Part shown: piece by piece, positions 23,977-33,200 of the stretch
Position numbering within the stretch: the first letter of the stretch is position 1
Layout of the letters: each line of letters begins with the position of its first letter
DNA from: Marinomonas arctica
GTDB taxonomy: Bacteria > Pseudomonadota > Gammaproteobacteria > Pseudomonadales > Marinomonadaceae
Reading direction: 5' to 3'
NCBI RefSeq assembly: GCF_003259225.1
Contig: NZ_QHJF01000043.1
Span: 1-34,993, forward strand
DNA: 34,993 nucleotides
Made by a program: the position numbers and the translations under genes
Notes under the pieces: generated by a model
The model's database searches: none
What the model saw: only the letters and a program-made list of their open reading frames with translations
Told to the model about the DNA's origin: nothing

Positions 23977-25572
23977 ATGGCTGTTCATCCTGTGTTTACT
24001 AAGACCATGTTTGCTAAAACAGCAGTGGCCATTCTTGTTGCGACGGTAGTAGCAGGTTGTTCGGTCTCTCCCTCGCGCTTGAGTGACAATGATGTCATGG
24101 CGAATGCGGTTGAGAACCAAACCCTGTTAGCAGAGGATTTTGCCCCGGTGACTCAGGCGATTGACCTCAATGAAGCCTTCGCTCGTACTATTAAACATAA
24201 CCGTGATGCACGTTTAAAGGCGTTTGAAGCGGTAGTGTCACAGGGACAGTTGGCAGTAGACCAGTTTGATATGTTGCCTGATTTGGCGGCTCGAGCGGGT
24301 TACGCCTATCGCAATAATTATGCGGCGTCGGCGTCAGTGAGTTTTATCGGTGATGAGCCTGCGGCGTTAGGGTCGAACCCAAGTTACTCTGTTTCCTCAG
24401 ACAAAAGTACCTTTACTGGCAGTGTGGGAGCCACATGGGATGTGCTGGATTTTGGTTTGTCGTATTTTAGAGCCAAGCAACAGGCCGACCGTTTCCTGAT
24501 TTCTAAAGAGCGGGAGCGCAAAGTAGTGCAGACCATTATGCAGCAGACGCGTAATGCCTATTACCGTGCCGTGTCATCTGAGCGTTTGCTGGCTAAAATT
24601 GACCCATTGATTATCCAGTCTCGTGCCGCGTTAGCGGACTCGGCTCGCATTGAACAAATGCGCGCCCAGTCGCCAATGGAAGCGTTAACCTACCAAAGAG
24701 CGTTATTAGAATCGCTTCGCACCTTGCAGGACTTGCGCAAAGATTTAATGCCAGCTAAGGCGGAATTAGCGACGTTAATGGGGCTTAATCCAGCGGAAAG
24801 CTTTGAATTGGCCGATGTTGGTACACCGGATTTCCAAGTGCCTGAATTGGATTTGGATATCAACACGATGGAGCGCACGGCTTTGGTTCGCCGTCCTGAG
24901 TTGATTGAAGCTCAATATCAAGAACGTATCACTAAGGAAGAAGTGAATTCCGCCTTTTTGACCTTGTTTCCAAGCCTGAGCTTGAGTGCGGGTCTAAACT
25001 ACGACGGTTCGGATTACTTAAGAAACAATGATTGGGCGAGTGCCGGTGTTGGCGTAAACTGGAATTTAATGAACGTCTTCCGTTATGGAAAAATTGATCA
25101 GCTTAATAACTTAAAAATGGCCGCGACAAAGCAGCAAGCGTTAGCCGTTTCTATGGCGGTCATATCTCAGGTGCATATTGCCAATATTGAATACGCAGAA
25201 GCACAGAACTCCTATGACTTGGCGATTAACTATCTAGACGTGGCGAATCGTATTCAAGACCAAATTCAGTCAAGTCGTGCCGCCCAAAATGTCGGTGAAT
25301 TGACAGTGATTAGCGAACAAGTGAATGCCTTGTTGGCGGAGTTGCGCCGTGATGTGGCCTATGCCGATTTGCAGAATAGCTTTGGTAAAATTTTAGTGTC
25401 TATGGGCTTAGACCCTTTACCAAACGGGTTTGGCGGCATGAAATTAGAAGAGCTTGCGAAGGCGTTTGATTCTATGTTTGGTCGTTGGTCGCAAGGTGAT
25501 ATAGACGCCGTGAGTGAAGAACAAATGCAAGCCGCATATTTAGCAAAACAAGCGGCCGAGAAAGAGGAGTAA
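23977..25572 (+). CDS. TolC-like outer-membrane channel lipoprotein
   Basis: 531 residues with a strong TAAGGAG Shine-Dalgarno. The signal peptide ends in VVAGC (Cys28), so it is a lipoprotein like OprM/NodT-type members. Two repeats of the outer-membrane efflux fold are seen: first DLNEAFARTIKHNRDARLKA, with TWDVLDFGLSYFRAKQQADR; second ALVRRPELIEAQYQER, with GVNWNLMNVFRYGKIDQLN. It forms the outer-membrane and periplasmic tunnel for type I or efflux export. The gene runs straight into the adaptor gene (3-nt gap). No ABC or RND pump is adjacent; the ABC/HlyD pair at 7506-10492 is a candidate partner. Confidence 0.93.
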   Translation: MAVHPVFTKTMFAKTAVAILVATVVAGCSVSPSRLSDNDVMANAVENQTLLAEDFAPVTQAIDLNEAFARTIKHNRDARLKAFEAVVSQGQLAVDQFDMLPDLAARAGYAYRNNYAASASVSFIGDEPAALGSNPSYSVSSDKSTFTGSVGATWDVLDFGLSYFRAKQQADRFLISKERERKVVQTIMQQTRNAYYRAVSSERLLAKIDPLIIQSRAALADSARIEQMRAQSPMEALTYQRALLESLRTLQDLRKDLMPAKAELATLMGLNPAESFELADVGTPDFQVPELDLDINTMERTALVRRPELIEAQYQERITKEEVNSAFLTLFPSLSLSAGLNYDGSDYLRNNDWASAGVGVNWNLMNVFRYGKIDQLNNLKMAATKQQALAVSMAVISQVHIANIEYAEAQNSYDLAINYLDVANRIQDQIQSSRAAQNVGELTVISEQVNALLAELRRDVAYADLQNSFGKILVSMGLDPLPNGFGGMKLEELAKAFDSMFGRWSQGDIDAVSEEQMQAAYLAKQAAEKEE

Positions 25573-25575
25573 GTC

Positions 25576-26289
25576 ATGTTTGGTAAGGTGGGCCTCGCTG
25601 CAGTGGCCATGCTGTTAGCGAATCCGCTGATGGCAGAGACGCTCAATGCCCGAGGTCTGCTTGTGGCAACACACAGTGCGACGTTATCCAGTGAATTAGC
25701 GGCCTTAGTGGTGGGCTTGCCTAAAAAAATGGGTGAATCTTTTAAACAAGGTGAAACATTGGTGGCGTTAGACTGTCGTTTGTTTGATGCCCAACAAGAC
25801 AAAGTCTCTGCTGAGGTCAAAGTCGCACAAATTCGTTTGGAAAACACCAAACAACTGAATCAGTTACGCTCAATCGGTACCCTTGAGGTGGCGATTGCTG
25901 AGTCGGAATTGCAAAAGGTGATGGCTGAGCAACGGATTGCGCAGCTTAATGTGGAGCGTTGTAATATTAAAGCCCCATTTGATGGTGTTGTTGAGCAGGT
26001 TGATATTCATCGTTTTGAGGTCGTGCAGCAACAGCAAGCCCTGCTTAAAGTGGTGGGACGCGCCCAGTTGGAAGCCGACATTATCGTGCCAGCTGAATGG
26101 ATGGCGTGGTTAAAAGTAGGCAAAAAACTGCAGTTACAGGCTGAAGAAACACAGCATACCTTACAGGCGTTTGTTAGCCATATTGGCCCTAGTGTGGATC
26201 CAACCAGTCAAACGGTGCAGATACGAGCGACGATAAACAGTGTGCCATCCAGTATTTTACCTGGCATGAGTGTGTTGGCTATTTTTTGA
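25576..26289 (+). CDS. Short HlyD/RND-type periplasmic adaptor
   Basis: 237 residues with a signal peptide (AAVAMLLANPLMA, cut near residue 20) and no other membrane segment. Biotinyl-lipoyl halves: VVGLPKKMGESFKQGETLVA and CNIKAPFDGVVEQVDIHRFE, joined by a short coiled coil (VKVAQIRLENTKQLNQL). A beta barrel closes it (GPSVDPTSQTVQIRATI). It is shorter than usual RND adaptors (about 350-400) and than HlyD. It should work in the periplasm next to the TolC-like protein. It may be an accessory adaptor in an adhesin export machine rather than a drug pump. Confidence 0.88.
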   Translation: MFGKVGLAAVAMLLANPLMAETLNARGLLVATHSATLSSELAALVVGLPKKMGESFKQGETLVALDCRLFDAQQDKVSAEVKVAQIRLENTKQLNQLRSIGTLEVAIAESELQKVMAEQRIAQLNVERCNIKAPFDGVVEQVDIHRFEVVQQQQALLKVVGRAQLEADIIVPAEWMAWLKVGKKLQLQAEETQHTLQAFVSHIGPSVDPTSQTVQIRATINSVPSSILPGMSVLAIF

Positions 26290-26327
26290 TGATGTGTTTT
26301 ATAAACAGGGAAAAAGGAGAGTTGATC

Positions 26328-27095
26328 ATGAAAAAAACGTTACTATCTGTTGCCTTACTAGGCTCGGCGTTTTTTGGCCAAACGGCTTATGCTTGTTCTG
26401 CTGATGAACCTTATATCGGCAGTGTCTGTACCATGGCAATTAATTATTGCCCAGATGGCTACCTCGAAGCGAATGGTAAGACACTGACGATAAGCAGTAA
26501 TCAGGCTCTGTATGCGTTGATTGGTACGACTTATGGCGGCTCTCAAGCTGGTGGTACTTTTCAGTTGCCAGATCTTCGTAGCAGAGTGGTTGTTGGCCGA
26601 GGTCAAAGTCCAGGATTATCTGCTTATCAACTTGGCACAAAGGCTGGTTCGGAGACCTATACACTCAATCAGACGCAAATGCCTATACATAATCATACAG
26701 CGGTATTCACGCCAAATGGTGGTAGTTCAGGTGGCGGAACGGCATCGGGCACGGTCACTTTGCCAGTAACGGGTTCTGCTAAAATTGCATCATCATCCCC
26801 AGCGTCTACTGTAACACCTTCGGATAACGCGGTGTTGGGCGTTACAAATGGTCCAGCATCTAAAATTTATGCCGCTTCAGGCACGACAAATGACTTAACA
26901 ATAGGGCCTGTTGGTGCGGTAACTGGAACCGCGACTGGACCTGTGACATTAAATATAACAGGAGGTGCTGGTAGTGGTGGGGCGGTGGCTATTGGTGCAA
27001 CCGGAGGAAGTCAGCCATTCCCTATATTAGGGCCTAGAATCGCATTGACCTATTGCATTGCAGTGCAGGGGATATTTCCAGTAAATCCTAATTAA
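26328..27095 (+). CDS. Exported protein with phage tail-collar (Mdp-like) domain
   Basis: 255 residues. ATG 26328 is chosen because AAGGAG lies 8 nt upstream and a good signal peptide follows (KKTLLSVALLGSAFFG, cut at AYA before Cys23). The mature start has GSVCTMAINYCPDGYLEANG, ALYALIGTTYGGSQAGGTF and QLPDLRSRVVVGRG, a phage tail-collar or microcystin-dependent-protein pattern. A Gly/Thr/Ser-rich repeat-like body and TYCIAVQGIFP close it. An even number of cysteines in the mature part may form disulfides. The fold is known from phage tail fibres and bacterial Mdp proteins, but its place in a secretion operon just before a giant adhesin is unusual. Confidence 0.82.
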   Translation: MKKTLLSVALLGSAFFGQTAYACSADEPYIGSVCTMAINYCPDGYLEANGKTLTISSNQALYALIGTTYGGSQAGGTFQLPDLRSRVVVGRGQSPGLSAYQLGTKAGSETYTLNQTQMPIHNHTAVFTPNGGSSGGGTASGTVTLPVTGSAKIASSSPASTVTPSDNAVLGVTNGPASKIYAASGTTNDLTIGPVGAVTGTATGPVTLNITGGAGSGGAVAIGATGGSQPFPILGPRIALTYCIAVQGIFPVNPN

Positions 27096-27104
27096 TCGTT
27101 GTTT

Positions 27105-27138
27105 AAAGCGACTTTTTTCATTGGAAGAGAGTCGCTTT
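27105..27138 (+). terminator. Terminator-like hairpin after the tail-collar gene
   Basis: AAAGCGACT (27105-27113) pairs perfectly with AGTCGCTTT (27130-27138) across a 16-nt loop, 9 nt after the stop. The right arm ends in TTTT. It probably ends the OmpA-to-collar operon or reduces read-through into the giant gene. Confidence 0.6.
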
Positions 27139-27176
27139 TGGCCATTTAGATCGAATTTTTGGCCATTTAGATCGAA
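27136..27176 (+). repeat. Two perfect 20-bp direct repeats with 21-bp period
   Basis: TTTTGGCCATTTAGATCGAA occurs at 27136-27155 and 27157-27176, separated by one T. The period of 21 bp equals two helical turns, so a protein could bind both on the same face. The block ends 73 nt before the giant adhesin ATG, an activator- or repressor-like position. Each unit includes TGGCCA. Confidence 0.85.
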
Positions 27177-27249
27177 CAAATAGACAGAATACATTTCAGC
27201 AGCCAACGCTTTGTCGGAGCTGAAACATTTACCCTTAGAGGTTTTGGTC

Positions 27250-30200
27250 ATGAAAAAGCATAATTCCAAGCAGTCAGTTAAGAGCGCATCAATGAAAAGC
27301 AAACCAGAAAATACGAGACAAGCACGTAAGCCGCTTATTTCTGCGCTAGAACCTCGACTGTTATTGGATGGTGCCGCGGTCGCTACGGCGGTGGATGTAT
27401 TGACCGATTCTCAATTTCATGATGCCTTTCAAACAGATGCAAGTCAGCAAGATACAGATACCTCTGTGGTGATGGCTCCCACTGAAGTGAGAGCCGCTGA
27501 TCCCACCTTGAATAATGGCAAAAAAGAAGTCGTCTTTATTGAAGACAACGTGGCGGATTACCAGACCCTAATAGACGGTATTGGCGCTGGAGTTGAAGTG
27601 GTATTGCTTGATTCTACCCAAGATGGCCTCGCGCAGATGGCACTATGGGCGCAGAGTAACAGTGACTACGATGCGATTCACATCATCAGCCATGGTGCCG
27701 AAGGGCAGGTTAACCTAGGGGGCTTTAGTTTAGATAATATTACCGTCAATACCCGTTCTGCTGATTTAGCCCAACTGGGTGCGGCATTAAATGAAGACGG
27801 TGATTTGCTGCTTTACGGTTGTGGAGTCGCCAGCGGAGAAGGGCAAGAATTTATTACTGCTTTAGCACAAGCCACCCAAGCGGACGTGGCGGCGTCGGAC
27901 GACTTGACTGGCGCGGCTGTATTAGGCGGGGATTGGATACTGGAAAAACGATCTGGTGTTATTGAAACAACGGATCTGAGTGTTGGGCTGGCTGATAATT
28001 ATGCGTACACCCTAGAAACTGTTTCATTTACTAGTGCAGATGCGAATTATACTGCTGATACAGTGACCAAAACAGTTGAAAGCAAGCAATTTACCTTTAG
28101 TACTAGTAATACATCAACACTTGGATTTGATGGTGGTGGTTTGTATGGTCTTGTTGGACCTAACAGTGAAACGCAAATAACTATAGACGTTGAGACGGGC
28201 TATTCCTTTGATTTGACTGGTGTTACTGAATTAGGTGGGTCTAGCACAGTTATGGTATCTTACACCAATGCAGATGGCTCCACAGGGGGGGCAACTGCAT
28301 TTGATTCTGCTTTTCCGCTGAATGATGTTAAGCAAGTCGTTTTAACATCAACCGATTATGCCACTTTTAATGATTTTTTGATTAGCGATGTCAAAGCGAT
28401 TCCTGTCAACAACGCCCCCACCATCACTGGCGCACCTGCAGATATTACCGTCATCGAAGACACCGCTTCCAATGTAGATTTGTCTGGCGTTGCCTTTGCT
28501 GACAGCGATGGGGATAATCTTACGGTCACCCTGACCGCATCGGCCGGAACACTGACTGCTTCTTCTGGTGGTAGTGTGACAGTGAGTAACTCCGGTACGG
28601 GAACGTTGACACTTTCTGGCTCCGCCGCCGATATTAATAGCTATTTAGATACGACCTCAAATGTCCAATATACAGGTGCGAGCAACGCCAGTGGCGACAA
28701 TGCGGCGACCTTAACGATTAAGGCGAATGACGGCAAGACGGACTCTAGTATTTCTACCGTCAATATTGATATTACGGCGGTTAACGATGCGCCGACGGCT
28801 GTATCACCGACGACTGGCACCGTAAGCACCTTTGACAGTGCAAACGCTGTGGTTGCCACTGTCGGTGCTACCGATGTCGATGACAGTACGTTGAAGTACA
28901 GTATTCAATCTATTACCTTGGACAGTGCCTCTCAGGCCAATGACGGTTCATTGTTTAACTTTGCCACTGCTGCGAATACCTTAACGGCAACCAATGCACT
29001 GCGAGCTACCACGCCTTCTGGCTTGACGGCAGGCACCTATATTGTGACCGTTGTCGCAACGGATGAAGCAGAGCTTTCTACAACTCAAGAGATAACCATT
29101 ACGGTGACAGACACCTTGATGGTGACCACAGCCAACGACACCTCAGAAAATTCTGACGACGCTTATAATGGTACTGGCTACGCCGCTGAGTTGGCGGATG
29201 GCGGTGGTTTGTCGTTGCGTGAAGCGCTAGGTTTGGCCGAGGCTGGTGGTAAGACCATTGCCTTTGATACCAGCTTGAATGGTGCTGACATTTCGTTAGA
29301 TTCAAATATTACGGTGGCAGATGGCACTGTTTTCCAACTCGCCGACGGCACCAGCTTCACCATCAGCGGTAGTGATTTGTACCTAGATGGTGCGCTTACT
29401 ATCGACAGCGGCGTTGGCACTACCCTGACCTTGTCTGCCAACTTGACCGATGAGGACGACGGTGTCTCAACACTGAATAAGACCGGTACCGGCACACTGG
29501 TGCTAAGCGGTACCAACAATACTGAGGTAAAAGGTCTCGACATTATTAGTGTAACCGCTGGCACACTGCAGATTAGTGCCGATGCTAACCTTGGTACAGG
29601 TGACGTTATCCTGAGTGGCGGTGCCATTTTTGACACATTAAATAATGTACTGACTGCAGAGAACGCTGTAGATAACATTTTTTCGATTGAAATCGGCGGT
29701 GCCACTTTCAACCAGACTGGCAGCGGGCATCTGGAGCTTTCCGACACAGTTGGCGGTAGTGGGCTATTGACTAAGGCGGGTGCCGGTAGCATGACCTTCT
29801 CAGCCATCAACGAAGGGTTCCACGGTGGTGTGCAAATCAACAACGGTACGGTCAATGCGGCGTCAGAAGACGAGAGCCTTGGCTATGCAGGAACGGTTAC
29901 ACTGAACGGTGGCACATTGGTTATCAGTAATGACGAAAGCTTTACTAATGAAATTGCTGTTAACGCAGATGCAACGATTTCTAATAGTACGAATGTCACT
30001 CTGAATAAGGTGATTTCTGGCTCAGGAGCGTTAACCAAAGCCGGTGCGGGTACGATGACCTGGTCAGGCATTAATACTCATAGTGGCGACCTGATCGTTT
30101 CAGCAGGCGCACTGGCGGTTTCAGGCGGCAGCTCTATTGGCGATGACAGTGCGGTAACCGTCAACAGTGGTGCGACTTTGAGTCTGATAGGTGGTAACGA

Positions 30201-33200
30201 GACCATAGGCTCCTTGGCGGGATCGGGTGCAGTCGCGCTGACCTATGGGTTAACAGTGGGCAATGCCATCAGCACGGAGTTCTCCGGTACCATCTCTTCT
30301 ACGAATGCCAGTGGTATAACCAAAGTTGGTACGGGCAAGCTGACTTTAAGTGGTGAAAATAACTACACTGGAACAACGACAGTCTCGGCCGGTACTTTGT
30401 CCATTTCCAGAGATAGTAACCTAGGTAGCGGTCAATTAATCCTCAATGGCGGCATCTTAAACTTAAATGCATTTAGCAGCACTCTGGATAATGCCATTGT
30501 TCTGGGAGCGTCTGTCGGAACAGTAAGTGTTACCAATGGCGGTACGGCGGTGATATCCGGTGTGATTAGTGGTGATGGCAACCTTAGTAAAATCGGTGGT
30601 GTAAATCTCACCTTGTCTGGCAACAACACGTATACAGGCACGACTTCAATTTCTGGTGCTAATGGTTTGAGTATTACCGGTGATAGCAATCTAGGCAGCG
30701 GTCAGGTGATTCTGCAAACGGCAGACACTGTACTCACGATTACAGGTGCTACCACGATTGATAATGAAATACTCTTCAATCAGAACGCCACTATTTCAGC
30801 CGCTAATGCCGTTGCCCTCAATGGCGTCATCACTGGCACCGGTGCGTTGACGAAATCGGGTGCAGGCGTACTGACCTTATCTGGTAATAATGCCGATTAT
30901 TCCGGTGATATTTTCCTTAGTCAGGGTGTGATTATTGCCGCACACAATAATGCTTTGGGTAACACCGCTGGTTCGACTACGGTTTCCAGTGGTAGCACTT
31001 TGCGTGTTGGTAACGGCTTAACATTGGCAGAAAACCTTACTATTAGCGGTGTCGGTATCGATTCTTCTTATGGTGCTTTAAAAATCAATGAAGGGACGGG
31101 TTCAGCGACAGTGACCGGTGATATTACTCTGGCCGCTGATAGTCTGATCGGTGCCTTTAACACAGGTGATAGTCTGACGTTGAGTGGTGTCATTAGCGGT
31201 GATTTTGACTTAACCAAAGTAGGTAGCGGAACACTGACATTATCAGGAAGCAATACCCATACTGGTGCCGTGACGGTTTCTGGAGGAACGTTAGCTTTAT
31301 TAGGTGGCAGCTCTATTGGTGATGATAGCGCTGTGACAGTGAATAGTGGCACTACGTTAAGTTTGACTGGTGGTAATGAAACCATTGGGTCATTGTCTGG
31401 ATCGGGTGCGGTTGCGCTGACCTATGGACTAACAGTGGGGAATGCCATCAATACCGCTTTCACTGGTGTGATTTCTTCAACGAACACCAGCGGTATCACT
31501 AAAGTCGGTTCAGGAACACTGGCCTTATCAGGAGCAAATACCTACACTGGCGCGACTACCGTCTCTGCAGGTAAGCTCTTATTGCAAAATGGTTCAGCTA
31601 TTGCAGATAGCAGTGCGGTGACTATCAGTAGCGGTGCAGAATTAGAGCTGCGCGATAGCGAGACTGTAGGCAGTCTGGCTGGTGCAGGTAGCCTGACGTT
31701 GAATGGCGGCAGCCTGACCACCGGTGGCAATAATAGCGATACCACATTCTCTGGTGTGATCGAGGATGGTGGCAATGGTGGCGGGTTAACAAAGACAGGT
31801 TCAGGCGACTTTACCCTGTCGGGTAGCAATAGCTACGCAGGGGACACTGCAGTCTTTGGCGGGTCATTGTCAGTCAGTTCCGATTCGAATTTGGGTGCAG
31901 GTGTTTTGACGCTAAATGGCGGAACCCTGAACTTGATTGCAGATGGTGTTCATATTGATAACGCTATCTCAGTATTTTCCAACAATGGGCAGATCAATGT
32001 TGGCGCAAGTTTGACGGCAACTTTGTCGGGTGTGGTGTCAGGCAGTGGTTCATTGACGAAAGTCGGTGATGGTACTTTGGCGTTAAGCGGAACTCAGACT
32101 GGCACGGGTGAGATGAGCATTATTGCAGGCACTCTGTCGGTTGCGGGCGATGCTAACCTGCTGGCTGGTGCATTGACGCTTAATGGCGGTAATCTGAGCG
32201 TTACCGGTGCTACCACTATAGATAATGCAATAGATTTATCCTCTGCAGGCAGTATCACCAACCTTGACGCAGTTAGCCTGTCGGGCATCATCTCCGGTGT
32301 GGGCGACTTGACGAAGTTGGGGGTTGGCACTCTGACCCTGTCGGGTACACAAACCGGGACCGGTGCTATGACGGTGTCTGCTGGTACGCTGGCGGTTTCG
32401 GGTGATGCCAATCTGCTGGCTGGTGGTTTGACTCTGAACAACGGCACGTTGACGGTGACAGGCAGTGGTGTCACCATCGATAACGCGCTGACACTGGGTA
32501 GTAGCGGCGGCACAGTGAGCAATAGTAATGCAGTTACGTTGTCGGGCGCCATCACTGGTACGGGCGACCTGAGCAAGACGGGCGCTGGTGTCCTGACCTT
32601 GTCGAATACAGGCAACGAAGCCGCATGGAGCGGTGACATCAGCGTGACAGCTGGCACTTTAACGGTCATCAATGATGACGTGTTGTCTTCGGGTTCCATC
32701 AATGTAACTGGCGGGACTTTGGAGCTAGGTAATAGTGTTAATTTAGACAATGCGGTCACCTTAGGTGCTGGTGGCGTGCTGCTACCTGCCTCAGGTAAAA
32801 CAGCGACCCTGTCGGGCAACCTTGCTCTGACGTCGGATGCGACGTTCAACCTAGGCGTCAATACTAACTTGACCATCAGTGGTGTGATCAGCGGCGATTA
32901 TGGCATCACTAAATCAGGCTCTGCCTCCCTGCACTTGACGGGTAACAATACTTATACTGGGGCAACGGTTATCAATGCTGGTTTGGTCACAGCTGGCACC
33001 AATACAGCGTTGGGTGCCACAGAGAGCGGCACGACGGTCAATTCCGGCGGCACGTTAAGTTTTGCGAATGGTGTTAATGTTGCTGAGAACTTGACGATTG
33101 CTGGCACCGGTTCTTCATTAAATGGTGCGCTAGTCATGCGCTCCTCAGGTACGGCGACTCTTACCGGCGCGGTAACCCTGTCAGGCGATGCCACGGTCAA

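Noticed and set aside
26286..26327. Earlier ATG for the tail-collar protein overlapping the adaptor stop
   Set aside because: The 14 extra residues would spoil the signal peptide; AAGGAG sits just before ATG 26328.
26328..27095. Prophage remnant, because of the tail-collar fold
   Set aside because: No other phage gene, integrase or attachment site is seen, and the protein has a signal peptide and sits within an operon-like run of secretion genes.
29178..29855. Long open frame on the minus strand inside the giant surface gene (225 codons), with similar ones at 2081-2509 and 32094-32876
   Set aside because: They lie opposite repeat-rich coding sequence with strong Thr/Gly/Ser codon bias, have low-complexity Val/Pro/Ser/Leu-rich products and no domain; the plus strand frame is clearly the gene.
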